In this document: positions 1-5,898 of the stretch, piece by piece | How the letters are laid out: each line of letters opens with the position of its first letter | Numbering within the stretch: the stretch's first letter is position 1 | Source of the DNA: DATARH01 sp035507475 | Lineage (GTDB): Bacteria; Pseudomonadota; Alphaproteobacteria; ATCC43930; CGMCC-115725 | Assembly: GCA_035507475.1 (NCBI GenBank) | Contig: DATJOB010000130.1 | Location: 1 to 7,504 of the forward strand | DNA length: 7,504 bases | Reading direction: 5' to 3' | Notes under the pieces: generated by a model | Databases searched by the model: none | The model's input: only the letters and a program-made list of their open reading frames with translations | Told to the model about the DNA's origin: nothing | Made by a program: the position numbers and the translations under genes

Positions 1-244
1 ACACGACAGAGGAGGGCACCGGTCCCTCTGCCCGGATGATATTGCTAAATGATATTATGATCTAGCAGGTTTAAACGCCGATTGCGCGAAAAGTGCTCTT
101 TCCAACGCACCGTGGCGTTATTGCAACAGGGCCTGCCAAGCCATTGAAATCAGGCTGCTATTGCCGGTCGGCCGACCGCCCGGAAACCCCGCGGACGGGT
201 CCCGGACGCGCCGCTGCAAGGCCTAACGCCAAGCGCGAACGGCC
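1..244. other. Intergenic region, no gene recognised
   Basis: No credible coding region is visible on either strand. The first 75 bases are noticeably richer in A+T than the rest of the window and contain the 8-mer ATGATATT twice (36-43 and 49-56, 13 nt apart), which could be part of a promoter or protein-binding site for a gene left of the window. An imperfect hairpin can form at 7-30 (CAGAGG against CCTCTG region) but has no T-run after it. A 14-bp perfect palindrome lies at 165-178. The region also covers the 3' flank of the deacylase gene ending at 245; I see no convincing terminator for that gene. Confidence 0.6.
165..178. repeat. Perfect 14-bp palindrome downstream of deacylase gene
   Basis: CGGTCGGCCGACCG reads identically on both strands. 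It sits 67 nt past the stop of the minus-strand deacylase gene. It could be a protein-binding site or part of a transcript 3' stem, but there is no U-tract, so it is not a standard intrinsic terminator. In GC-rich DNA a palindrome of this size can also arise by chance. Confidence 0.4.
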
Positions 245-961
245 CTAGAATTTGAACCCGATCCGGGCTCCCGCGCTGGTTATGCCGGCGTTGTGCTGGC
301 CGAGATTGGCGTTCGAGATATGGTCGAGGATCGCCGAGACGCTGATCCTCGGCGTCACCTGGTAGCCGAGCTCGGCGCTCTCGCGGAACAGGATGGGCGA
401 GCCGAGCTCCTTGCGACCCAGCGGCGCATTGTCGATATAGCCGTCCTGGTAGGCGCCGCCGAGGCTGCCGGTCATGAAGACGTAGTCGCCGGGGCGGAAC
501 AGGTTCTGGATCACCGAGATGCCCCAGGTGAGCCCGGCGAAGGCGTCGCTGGTCTGCGCCGCGGTGTTGATGTCGGCACCGATATGCGGCCGCGGCGAGC
601 CGATCACCGAGAGGAAATCGGGCGAGGTGAAGAGCATCTCGAGATCGACATCGAAGCCGCGCTCGATGTGATCACCGAGGAAGCCGACATCGTGCGCCAG
701 CAGCCCCGCCTTGACCTCGTCGATGATCTGCCCGGGCACCGCGTAGGGGTTGGGCGGCAGCGGCATGAAGCCGAAGGTCAGCGGCGCGGCCGGCGGCGGC
801 GCTGGAAGACCCGGCGGAGGACCGGGCGGAGAACCGGGAGGCGGCGGTGCCGCGGCGCTCTGCGCCCTGGCGATGCCCGGCGCGGCCAAACCGATGACGG
901 CCGCCACCACCGTTACCGTCATGCCGCCTCGGAACCAGCCCGCCCGCACCCGCTGTCGCAT
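245..961 (-). CDS. PagL-like lipid A 3-O-deacylase (acyloxyacyl hydrolase family)
   Basis: Predicted 238-residue outer-membrane beta-barrel protein of the PagL/acyloxyacyl hydrolase family, which removes the 3-O-linked acyl chain from lipid A. The N-terminus is a signal peptide: basic residues, hydrophobic stretch about 14-29, likely cleavage after A33 (ARA|QS). A proline-rich linker follows (13 Pro in residues 39-57), then a beta-strand-rich domain ending in the aromatic C-terminal signature GFKF typical of outer-membrane barrels. The family motif HISNAN gives H214 and S216, matching catalytic His and Ser of Pseudomonas PagL (H126, S128). PagL's Glu (E140) lies 14 residues after the His; here that position is T228. 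Either activity is lost or altered, or another residue substitutes. The ATG at 959-961 was chosen because it gives a complete signal peptide; Shine-Dalgarno match is weak (GAGGG/GGCGG at 972-979). The gene begins 35 nt after the oxygenase stop, suggesting one operon. Family confident, enzymatic activity not. Confidence 0.82.
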   Translation of the reverse strand: MRQRVRAGWFRGGMTVTVVAAVIGLAAPGIARAQSAAAPPPPGSPPGPPPGLPAPPPAAPLTFGFMPLPPNPYAVPGQIIDEVKAGLLAHDVGFLGDHIERGFDVDLEMLFTSPDFLSVIGSPRPHIGADINTAAQTSDAFAGLTWGISVIQNLFRPGDYVFMTGSLGGAYQDGYIDNAPLGRKELGSPILFRESAELGYQVTPRISVSAILDHISNANLGQHNAGITSAGARIGFKF

Positions 962-996
962 CCCGCGCGTACCGCCCTCGCAAAATCGCCGGCAGG

Positions 997-1656
997 TTAG
1001 TCGGCGCCGCTCCGTTTGCCAATCGCCATCATGCGGCGCAGCGGATTGAGCGCCTTGGCCCGCGCCGACCAGACATGGCGGGCGAGCTCGCGCCGCACGA
1101 CCGCGGCATCGCTCACCCAGTTGAGCTGGATCGAGCGACGCTGCCCGACATGCGCGCGATGGCCATGAAACGACACCGCGCTGCGCCGGAACGCCACCAT
1201 GGTGCCGGCGAGCGGCGGCACTTCCGCGGCGAAATCCTCGAGGTCGTCGGGGCCGCGCAGCAGCCGCAGCCGACCGGCCGCCTCATGCCACTCCGGGTTC
1301 ATGTAGATCAGCACGGTGATCAGCTTGGTCGCCGAATCGGTGTGGATGCCGCCGTCCTTGCCGTCGCTGTAGCCGCGCAGCGTGATCATCGTCGGCCGCC
1401 CCGCGAGGTCGATCCCGAACTTCTCCTCGATCGCCCGCCGCATCTCCGCCCCTTCGAGCTCGGCGGCAAGCGGGCCGAAGCCGGCGCCGCTCGACAGCGT
1501 CGATAACGGATAGCTGCCGTGGCCGGTGATGGCGGGAAACGCCGCCAGCGCCGCCGGCAGGCTGTCGCGCCGCAGAAAATCCTCGACCACCACGAAATCG
1601 AAAGGATCGCGACAGAGCGGCGTGTCGCGCAGCCGCGCGAAATCGAGGAACGTCAT
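997..1656 (-). CDS. 2-oxoglutarate/Fe(II)-dependent oxygenase (prolyl 4-hydroxylase-like fold)
   Basis: Predicted 219-residue non-haem iron dioxygenase using 2-oxoglutarate and O2. The double-stranded beta-helix core shows the iron-binding HxD as H105-T-D107 in GGIHTDS, the following strand KLITVLIYMN, then GRLRLL, and the distal part SFHGH (H164 the likely third ligand, H166 the alternative), followed ten residues on by R174 in GQRRSIQLNW, the expected 2-oxoglutarate carboxylate anchor. All key residues are thus present. This pattern fits the 2OG-Fe(II) oxygenase_3 (PF13640) group. There is no signal peptide, so a cytoplasmic enzyme. The frame stays open upstream to 1863, but that part is Arg/Gly-rich, overlaps the divergent permease gene and does not look like protein, so the start is placed at the ATG at 1654-1656; no strong Shine-Dalgarno is visible. 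Its substrate cannot be told from sequence. The deacylase gene follows 35 nt downstream on the same strand. Confidence 0.85.
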   Translation of the reverse strand: MTFLDFARLRDTPLCRDPFDFVVVEDFLRRDSLPAALAAFPAITGHGSYPLSTLSSGAGFGPLAAELEGAEMRRAIEEKFGIDLAGRPTMITLRGYSDGKDGGIHTDSATKLITVLIYMNPEWHEAAGRLRLLRGPDDLEDFAAEVPPLAGTMVAFRRSAVSFHGHRAHVGQRRSIQLNWVSDAAVVRRELARHVWSARAKALNPLRRMMAIGKRSGAD

Positions 1657-1756
1657 GCGAGTTTCATTAAAGCAATTCGCCGGCCCGCGACAATGGCCGC
1701 ACGATGGCGCCACGCCGCACCCCGCCTCGGGCGATTCGCCGCTCGCGGTCCGGCTG

Positions 1757-1771
1757 CCTCTAGGGTAGAGG
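1757..1771. promoter_or_regulatory. Inverted repeat in divergent promoter region (candidate operator)
   Basis: CCTCTA-GGG-TAGAGG is a perfect 6-bp inverted repeat around a 3-nt spacer, 36 nt before the permease start and about 100 nt before the divergent oxygenase start. The 151-nt gap between the two start codons must hold both promoters. The symmetry and position suit a dimeric regulator site, or a small hairpin in the permease leader. No clear -35/-10 pair could be assigned with confidence. Confidence 0.35.
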
Positions 1772-1807
1772 TAGCGCCGCCGACCGCAACCTTGCCGACG
1801 AGAGGTC

Positions 1808-3562
1808 ATGGAACAGCGCTGGGGCCTCCCCCTCATCGCCTGGCCGTCGCGGTTGCGCCCCAATTACTGGGACCTGATCGCGCTGCCGCTGGTGCTGGGT
1901 CTGCTCGCGCTGATCGCATGGGGCAGCCTGGCGATGGGCGCGCACTACCGGGTCGGCGAGCCGCTGCCGATCAGCCTCGACCCGTGGCGCCTGCCGGAAT
2001 ACGCGCTGCGCACCGTGCTGCGGATGGGCGCGGCGCTGGTCGCCTCGCTGGTCTTCAGCCTCGCCTACGCGGCGCTCGCCGCGAAAAGCCGCGCCGCCGA
2101 GAAGATACTGATCCCCGTTCTCGACATCCTGCAATCGGTACCGATCCTCGGCTTTCTGTCGATCACCGTGACCGGCTTCATCGCGCTGTTCCCGGGCCGC
2201 CTGCTCGGCGTCGAATGCGCCGCGATCTTCGCGATCTTCACCTCGCAGGCCTGGAACATGACGTTCAGCCTCTACCAGTCGCTGCGCACCGTGCCCGGCG
2301 AGCTGATCGAGGCGGCGCGGATGTACCATTTGTCGAGCTGGCAGCGCTTTTGGCGGCTGGAAGTGCCGCACGGCATCCCGGCGCTCGTCTGGAACATGAT
2401 GATGTCGGTCTCCGGCGGCTGGTTTTTCGTCGTCGCGTCGGAGGCGATCACGGTCTCCGGCCAGACGATCATGCTGCCCGGGGTCGGCTCCTACATCGCC
2501 ACCGCGATCCAGCAGCGCGACCTCGGCGCGATCGGCTATGCGGTGCTGATCATGCTGGTCGTCATCATCCTCTACGATCAGCTGCTGTTCCGGCCGCTCC
2601 TCGCATGGTCGCAGAAGTTCAAGGATACGCTGGGCGACGACGAGGATGTCGTGCGCCCGTGGTTCCTCGTCGTCATGCAGCGGGCGCAGCTTTTCGATCT
2701 GGTCCAGACGGCGATCCTCGGCGCCAACCGGGTGGTCGACAACGCCTTCACCGCGCTCGGGCGCGGCTGGCGGACGCGGCTGCTGAGCGGCCCCCAGCGC
2801 GAGGTCGGACCCGCGCGCGGCTGGCCCGAACGGCTGTTCGACCTCGGCCTGCTGCTGGCGACGCTCGCGCTGATCGCCTGGATGATCCACTTCATCCTGC
2901 GCACCGTGTCGCCGGGCGAGGTCGGCTGGACCTTTGTGCTCGGCGCGATCACCGGATTGCGCGTGCTGATCCTGATCGTCGTCGCCTCGCTGATCTGGGT
3001 GCCGATCGGGGTGTGGATCGGGCTGCGCCCGCACGTCGCCGACCGCGCCCAGCCGATCGTGCAGTTCCTCGCGGCGTTCCCCGCCAACCTGTTCTTCCCG
3101 GTGGCGGTGGTGCTGATCCTGCGCTTCAGCCTCAACCCGGAGATATGGCTGGCGCCGCTGATGATCCTCGGCACCCAGTGGTACATCCTGTTCAACGTGA
3201 TCGGCGGCACCATCTCGTTGCCGGTGGAGTTGCGGCTGGCGGCGAGCAATCTCGGCGTCCGGCATTGGCTGTGGTGGCGCCGGGTGATGCTGCCGGCGAT
3301 CTTCCCGGCCTATGTCACGGGCGCGGTCACCGCGGCGGGCGGCTCGTGGAACGCCAGCATCGTCGCCGAGGTCGTGCAGTGGGGCGATACCACGTTGAAG
3401 GCGACCGGGCTCGGCGCCTATATCGCCGAGTACACCGCGAACGGCGACGCGGCCCGCATCGCGCTGGGGATCGGCGTGCTGTGCCTTTACGTGCTGGCGT
3501 TCAACCGGCTGCTGTGGCGCCGCCTCTACAACCTTGCCGCCGAACGGCTGCGGCTCGATTAG
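1808..3562 (+). CDS. Double-domain ABC importer permease, nitrate/sulfonate/taurine type
   Basis: A 584-residue inner-membrane protein containing two BPD_transp_1 permease halves in one chain, where SsuC, TauC or NrtB have a single half of about 260-280 residues. Half 1 spans about 20-262 and half 2 about 340-570, with roughly six hydrophobic segments each (for example 23-44, 70-91, 108-128, 136-157, 197-214, 243-261; 343-367, 376-406, 416-440, 447-465, 500-520, 549-568). A soluble, charged linker of about 75 residues joins them. Each half has an EAA loop for docking the ATPase: EAARMYH...LEVPHGIP (168-191), and LAASNLG...VMLPAIFP (477-500). The usual Gly is replaced by H174 in the first and the first Glu by Leu in the second. 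One chain would thus supply the full membrane pathway. The ATG at 1808 is the first available start after an in-frame stop at 1772; AGAGG at 1801-1805 is unusually close. The ATPase gene follows 17 nt downstream. The transported substrate is unknown; no binding protein is encoded nearby. Confidence 0.9.
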   Translation: MEQRWGLPLIAWPSRLRPNYWDLIALPLVLGLLALIAWGSLAMGAHYRVGEPLPISLDPWRLPEYALRTVLRMGAALVASLVFSLAYAALAAKSRAAEKILIPVLDILQSVPILGFLSITVTGFIALFPGRLLGVECAAIFAIFTSQAWNMTFSLYQSLRTVPGELIEAARMYHLSSWQRFWRLEVPHGIPALVWNMMMSVSGGWFFVVASEAITVSGQTIMLPGVGSYIATAIQQRDLGAIGYAVLIMLVVIILYDQLLFRPLLAWSQKFKDTLGDDEDVVRPWFLVVMQRAQLFDLVQTAILGANRVVDNAFTALGRGWRTRLLSGPQREVGPARGWPERLFDLGLLLATLALIAWMIHFILRTVSPGEVGWTFVLGAITGLRVLILIVVASLIWVPIGVWIGLRPHVADRAQPIVQFLAAFPANLFFPVAVVLILRFSLNPEIWLAPLMILGTQWYILFNVIGGTISLPVELRLAASNLGVRHWLWWRRVMLPAIFPAYVTGAVTAAGGSWNASIVAEVVQWGDTTLKATGLGAYIAEYTANGDAARIALGIGVLCLYVLAFNRLLWRRLYNLAAERLRLD

Positions 3563-3568
3563 CCTTGC

Positions 3569-3575
3569 AAGGAGG
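3569..3575 (+). promoter_or_regulatory. Strong ribosome binding site of the ATPase gene
   Basis: AAGGAGG, a full Shine-Dalgarno match, lies 4 nt before the ATG at 3580 and within the 17-nt gap after the permease stop. It fixes this ATG as the ATPase start, although the same frame stays open far upstream through the permease gene. Confidence 0.75.
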
Positions 3576-3579
3576 CGCG

Positions 3580-4878
3580 ATGAACGGTCCTTCTCCGCTG
3601 CTGCGCGCCGCCGGCGTGTGCAAGACCTACCGCACGCCGGACCATATCGGCCGGCTGGTGCTGGACCATGTCGATTTCACGCTGCGCGAGGGCGAGATCG
3701 TCGCGATCCTCGGCAAGTCGGGCTCCGGCAAATCGACCTTCCTGCGCATCCTCGCCGGGTTGATCCCGCCGAGCGACGGCGCGGTCGATTACCGCGGCCA
3801 CTCGGTGAGCGAGCCGGCGCAAGGGATCGCGATGGTGTTCCAGAGCTTCGCCCTGTTCCCCTGGCTGACCGTGCTGGGCAATGTCGAGCTCGGCCTCGAG
3901 GCGAAGGGGATCACCGCCGCCGAGCGCCGCCGGCTCGCGGTCGCGGCGATCGACCTGATCGGTCTCGACGGGTTCGAGAACGCCTATCCGAAGGAGCTCT
4001 CGGGCGGGATGCGGCAGCGCGTCGGCTTTGCCCGCGCGCTCGTCGTCAACCCCGACATCCTGCTGCTCGACGAGCCGTTCTCGGCGCTCGACGTGCTGAC
4101 CGCGGAGACCCTGCGCAACGACCTGCTCGATCTGTGGAGCGAGAGCAGGATCCCGACCAAGGGGATCCTGATGGTGTCGCACAACATCGAGGAGGCGGTC
4201 GAGATGGCCGATCGCATCCTGATCTTCGGCAGCGATCCGGGGCGCATCAACGCCGAGATCCCGATCGCGATGCCGCGGCCGCGCGCCTGGGAGAGCGCGC
4301 AATTCCGCCAGATCGTCGACCAGGTCTACACGCTGCTGACGACGGTCCCGGGGCGCGACGGCCGGCGCGGCGCAAAGGCCGACCAGGTCGGCCTCGGCTA
4401 TCGCCTGCCGGCGGCCGCGGTGCAGCAGCTCACCGGGCTCATCGACAGCGTCGCCGAGACGCCGTTCAACGGCCATGCCGACCTGCCGCACCTCGCCGAC
4501 GAGGCCGAGCTCGACGACGACGAGCTGTTCCACCTGCTCGAGGCACTGCAGCTTCTCGGCTTCGCCCATGTCAGCGGCGGCGACGTCGACCTGACCGCCA
4601 CCGGCCGCCGCTATGCCGATGCCGATATGCAGCGTCGCAAGGAGATCTTCGCCGACGCGGTGCTGCGCCATGTGCCGCTTGCCGCGCATATCCGCCGCGT
4701 GCTCGACGAGCGGCCCGGCCACCGCGCGCCGGCCGCCCGGTTCCTGCGCGAGCTCGAGGACCACCTCTCGGAGGACGAGGCCGAGCGGGTGTTCGACACG
4801 CTGATCAACTGGGGCCGCCACGCCGAGATCTTCGCCTACGACTACGACGACGAGGTGCTGAGCCTCGAAAACTTCTGA
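3580..4878 (+). CDS. ABC transporter ATPase (NrtD/SsuB/TauB type) with C-terminal AAA-associated domain
   Basis: A 432-residue fusion of an ABC ATPase (about 1-250) with an extra C-terminal domain (about 270-430). The ATPase half has every motif intact: Walker A GKSGSGKST (45-53), Q-loop Q88, signature LSGGM (140-144), Walker B ILLLDEP (160-166) with catalytic E165, D-loop SALD (168-171), and H-loop H201. FQSFALFPWLTV after the Q-loop and the SDPGRI segment (218-223) are typical of nitrate/sulfonate/taurine importers. The C-terminal part, rich in Asp/Glu and helical, resembles the AAA-associated C-terminal domain (PF09821) found on a subset of these ATPases; its role is not well established and may be regulatory. 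The start follows a perfect AAGGAGG and sits 17 nt after the permease stop, so the two proteins are surely made together as one transporter powered at the cytoplasmic face. Its 3' end is 7 nt from the stop of the convergent lipoprotein gene. Confidence 0.92.
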   Translation: MNGPSPLLRAAGVCKTYRTPDHIGRLVLDHVDFTLREGEIVAILGKSGSGKSTFLRILAGLIPPSDGAVDYRGHSVSEPAQGIAMVFQSFALFPWLTVLGNVELGLEAKGITAAERRRLAVAAIDLIGLDGFENAYPKELSGGMRQRVGFARALVVNPDILLLDEPFSALDVLTAETLRNDLLDLWSESRIPTKGILMVSHNIEEAVEMADRILIFGSDPGRINAEIPIAMPRPRAWESAQFRQIVDQVYTLLTTVPGRDGRRGAKADQVGLGYRLPAAAVQQLTGLIDSVAETPFNGHADLPHLADEAELDDDELFHLLEALQLLGFAHVSGGDVDLTATGRRYADADMQRRKEIFADAVLRHVPLAAHIRRVLDERPGHRAPAARFLRELEDHLSEDEAERVFDTLINWGRHAEIFAYDYDDEVLSLENF

Positions 4879-4888
4879 GCGCGGCTCA
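4876..4888. repeat. Short inverted repeat formed by two convergent stop codons
   Basis: TGAGC-GCG-GCTCA is a 5-bp stem with a 3-nt loop. Its outer bases are the TGA stop of the ATPase gene (4876-4878) and the TGA stop, on the other strand, of the lipoprotein gene (4886-4888). It is too short and lacks a T-run on either side, so I do not call it a terminator. Confidence 0.4.
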
Positions 4889-5350
4889 CATCGGCATCGC
4901 CATTTCCGCCCTGGCGAGCGCCGGCGGCATGACCCAGACATAGAACGTGTCGCGGCGGATATCGGTGGTGTCGCCGCTGCTCATCCAGGTCGGATCGTCG
5001 AGCACCTTGACGTAGACCTCCTGGCCCGGCGCGAGCACGAGGTCGCGCGTCTGGTTGGTGTCGGTGCCGTAGCTTTCGGGCGAGAGGTGATAGGCGCCCG
5101 GCGGCACGTCGAGATAGATCGCGTGACTGTGCGGCGGCACCGACACGGCGCGCACGCCGTTGAGGTCGACATTCGCGGTGTTGAGGCTGAGCGAGGGATC
5201 GAAGATCCGGTAGAACCAGAGCCGCGCGGTGCCGGCGGGCGGCGGCGTCGCCTGGACCGCGCCGATCGGCTCGCCGACGCAGCCGGCCAGCACCAGCAGC
5301 GCCGCCGCGCCCAGCCAGCGCATCAGGCAGAACGCAACGGACCGGGGCAT
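4886..5350 (-). CDS. Small lipoprotein with DUF2846-like domain
   Basis: A 154-residue predicted lipoprotein. The N-terminus MPRSVAFCLMRW is followed by a hydrophobic run and a lipobox LAGC (21-24), with C24 the lipidated residue; V25-G26 after it gives no obvious Asp retention signal, so outer-membrane sorting is likely. The mature part has the pattern of DUF2846: ARLWFYRIF (42-50), a DLNG segment (62-65), HAIYLDVPPGAYHLS (76-90), and a later strand EVYVKV (111-116). This is a predicted beta-rich domain whose function is not known. The start is set at 5348-5350 because GAGGAGGAGGG (5357-5367) lies 6 nt upstream and the signal peptide begins there; the frame is open further up to 5467 but that stretch is Arg/Pro-rich and lacks a signal. 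Met10 is an alternative start that keeps the lipobox. It is convergent with the ATPase gene and divergent from the next lipoprotein gene. Confidence 0.83.
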   Translation of the reverse strand: MPRSVAFCLMRWLGAAALLVLAGCVGEPIGAVQATPPPAGTARLWFYRIFDPSLSLNTANVDLNGVRAVSVPPHSHAIYLDVPPGAYHLSPESYGTDTNQTRDLVLAPGQEVYVKVLDDPTWMSSGDTTDIRRDTFYVWVMPPALARAEMAMPM

Positions 5351-5356
5351 CGCTTT

Positions 5357-5367
5357 CCCTCCTCCTC
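5357..5367 (-). promoter_or_regulatory. Ribosome binding site deciding the start of the DUF2846-like lipoprotein
   Basis: On the minus strand this reads GAGGAGGAGGG, 6 nt before the ATG at 5350. It is a strong Shine-Dalgarno and supports this ATG over the more upstream in-frame one at 5467. Confidence 0.7.
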
Positions 5368-5458
5368 GAGTGCCGGGCCGAGCGCGGCTTGTCGCTTTTC
5401 CGTCGGCCGGCGCGGGATCGGCGGATGCGCAGAGGCTACGCCGCCACGATGCCGCGCA

Positions 5459-5475
5459 GCAAAACACGCTTTTGC
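5459..5475. promoter_or_regulatory. Inverted repeat between divergent lipoprotein genes
   Basis: GCAAAA-CACGC-TTTTGC is a perfect 6-bp inverted repeat with a 5-nt spacer. It lies 108 nt from the minus-strand lipoprotein start and 80 nt from the plus-strand GTG start, in an intergenic gap of 205 nt. Position and symmetry suit an operator serving one or both genes. On the minus strand a weak promoter could start here: TTGCTG, an 18-nt spacer, TAGCCT. Confidence 0.35.
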
Positions 5476-5513
5476 GACCTTCCGCCCCAGTCTGGAAGAG
5501 GCCTCGGGCGGCG

Positions 5514-5519
5514 TATAAA
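5514..5519 (+). promoter_or_regulatory. Candidate -10 element for the small lipoprotein gene
   Basis: TATAAA stands out in a GC-rich surrounding and would place transcription start near 5526, about 30 nt before the GTG at 5556. The hexamer 17 nt upstream (TCTGGA, 5491-5496) is a poor -35 match, so this is a weak or alternative-sigma promoter if real. Confidence 0.35.
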
Positions 5520-5555
5520 ATCGCGGCCGAACACGCCGGAGGGGGCCGGGGAATC

Positions 5556-5837
5556 GTGCGCTATCCGTTGCCACTGCTTGCCCTGGTGCCGATCGCCGTC
5601 GCGGTCGTCGCCTGCACGCCCGACCAGTCGGTCGCCACACGGATCGGCGACCGCACCTACCGCATCATCAGCCCCGAGGTGCCGGGCGGCGCGGAGGCGC
5701 CGAATCGCCGCCTCGCGGACCATCTATGCCCGGGCGGCTACCGCAAGCTCGAGGAGGAAAGCCACAAGGGCGGCCCGGACCGCGTCGACTGGTACGAGCA
5801 CAACGTCACCACGGTGTGGACGATCAAGTGCATCTGA
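5556..5837 (+). CDS. Small hypothetical lipoprotein
   Basis: A 93-residue predicted lipoprotein of unknown function. With the GTG at 5556 as start it has a short, lightly charged N-terminus, a hydrophobic run (LPLLALVPIAVAVVAC), and lipobox VVAC at 17-20 with C20 as the lipidated residue. The mature part has an RIGDRTYRI strand (29-37), a CPGGY motif (C58-Y62), and a closing VWTIKC (C92), so C58 and C92 could form a disulphide in the periplasm. I do not recognise a named family. The frame is open back to 5229, but that region overlaps the divergent lipoprotein's promoter and 5' end; the GTG is preceded by GGAGGGGG (5538-5545) at a 10-nt spacing and begins exactly where a signal peptide starts. 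A candidate TATAAA -10 element is at 5514-5519. The next gene begins 61 nt downstream. Confidence 0.72.
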   Translation: MRYPLPLLALVPIAVAVVACTPDQSVATRIGDRTYRIISPEVPGGAEAPNRRLADHLCPGGYRKLEEESHKGGPDRVDWYEHNVTTVWTIKCI

Positions 5838-5898
5838 CCGGCAAATGCGTCCGAACCCAGGGGGCGAAAACGGCGTGCCGCGTTCCTATATAAAGACA

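Noticed and set aside
7..30. Hairpin near the left edge as a terminator
   Set aside because: The stem contains a bulge and has no run of T on either strand.
293..1000. Plus-strand frame (235 codons) over the deacylase gene
   Set aside because: Arg-rich, without recognisable motif; the minus-strand frame has a signal peptide, HxSN motif and barrel C-terminus.
1657..1863. N-terminal extension of the oxygenase to 1863
   Set aside because: The 69 extra residues are Arg/Gly/Cys-rich, overlap the permease start region and are absent from the family fold.
1760..3265. Long minus-strand open frame (501 codons) opposite the permease gene
   Set aside because: Its product is dominated by Arg, Asp, Gln and His with no domain or hydrophobic core, the usual antisense shadow of a GC-rich gene; the plus-strand frame is a clear permease.
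1519..3579. Upstream extension of the ATPase frame across the permease gene
   Set aside because: The extension is an Arg/Pro/Ala-rich out-of-frame reading of the permease; the AAGGAGG-preceded ATG at 3580 starts exactly at the ABC domain.
3534..4943. Overlapping plus-strand frame (469 codons) and minus-strand frame 3559-4941 (460 codons) over the ATPase
   Set aside because: Both give low-complexity Arg/Ala/Pro-rich or Arg/Asp/Val-rich products; the ATPase frame carries all ABC motifs with a perfect ribosome binding site.
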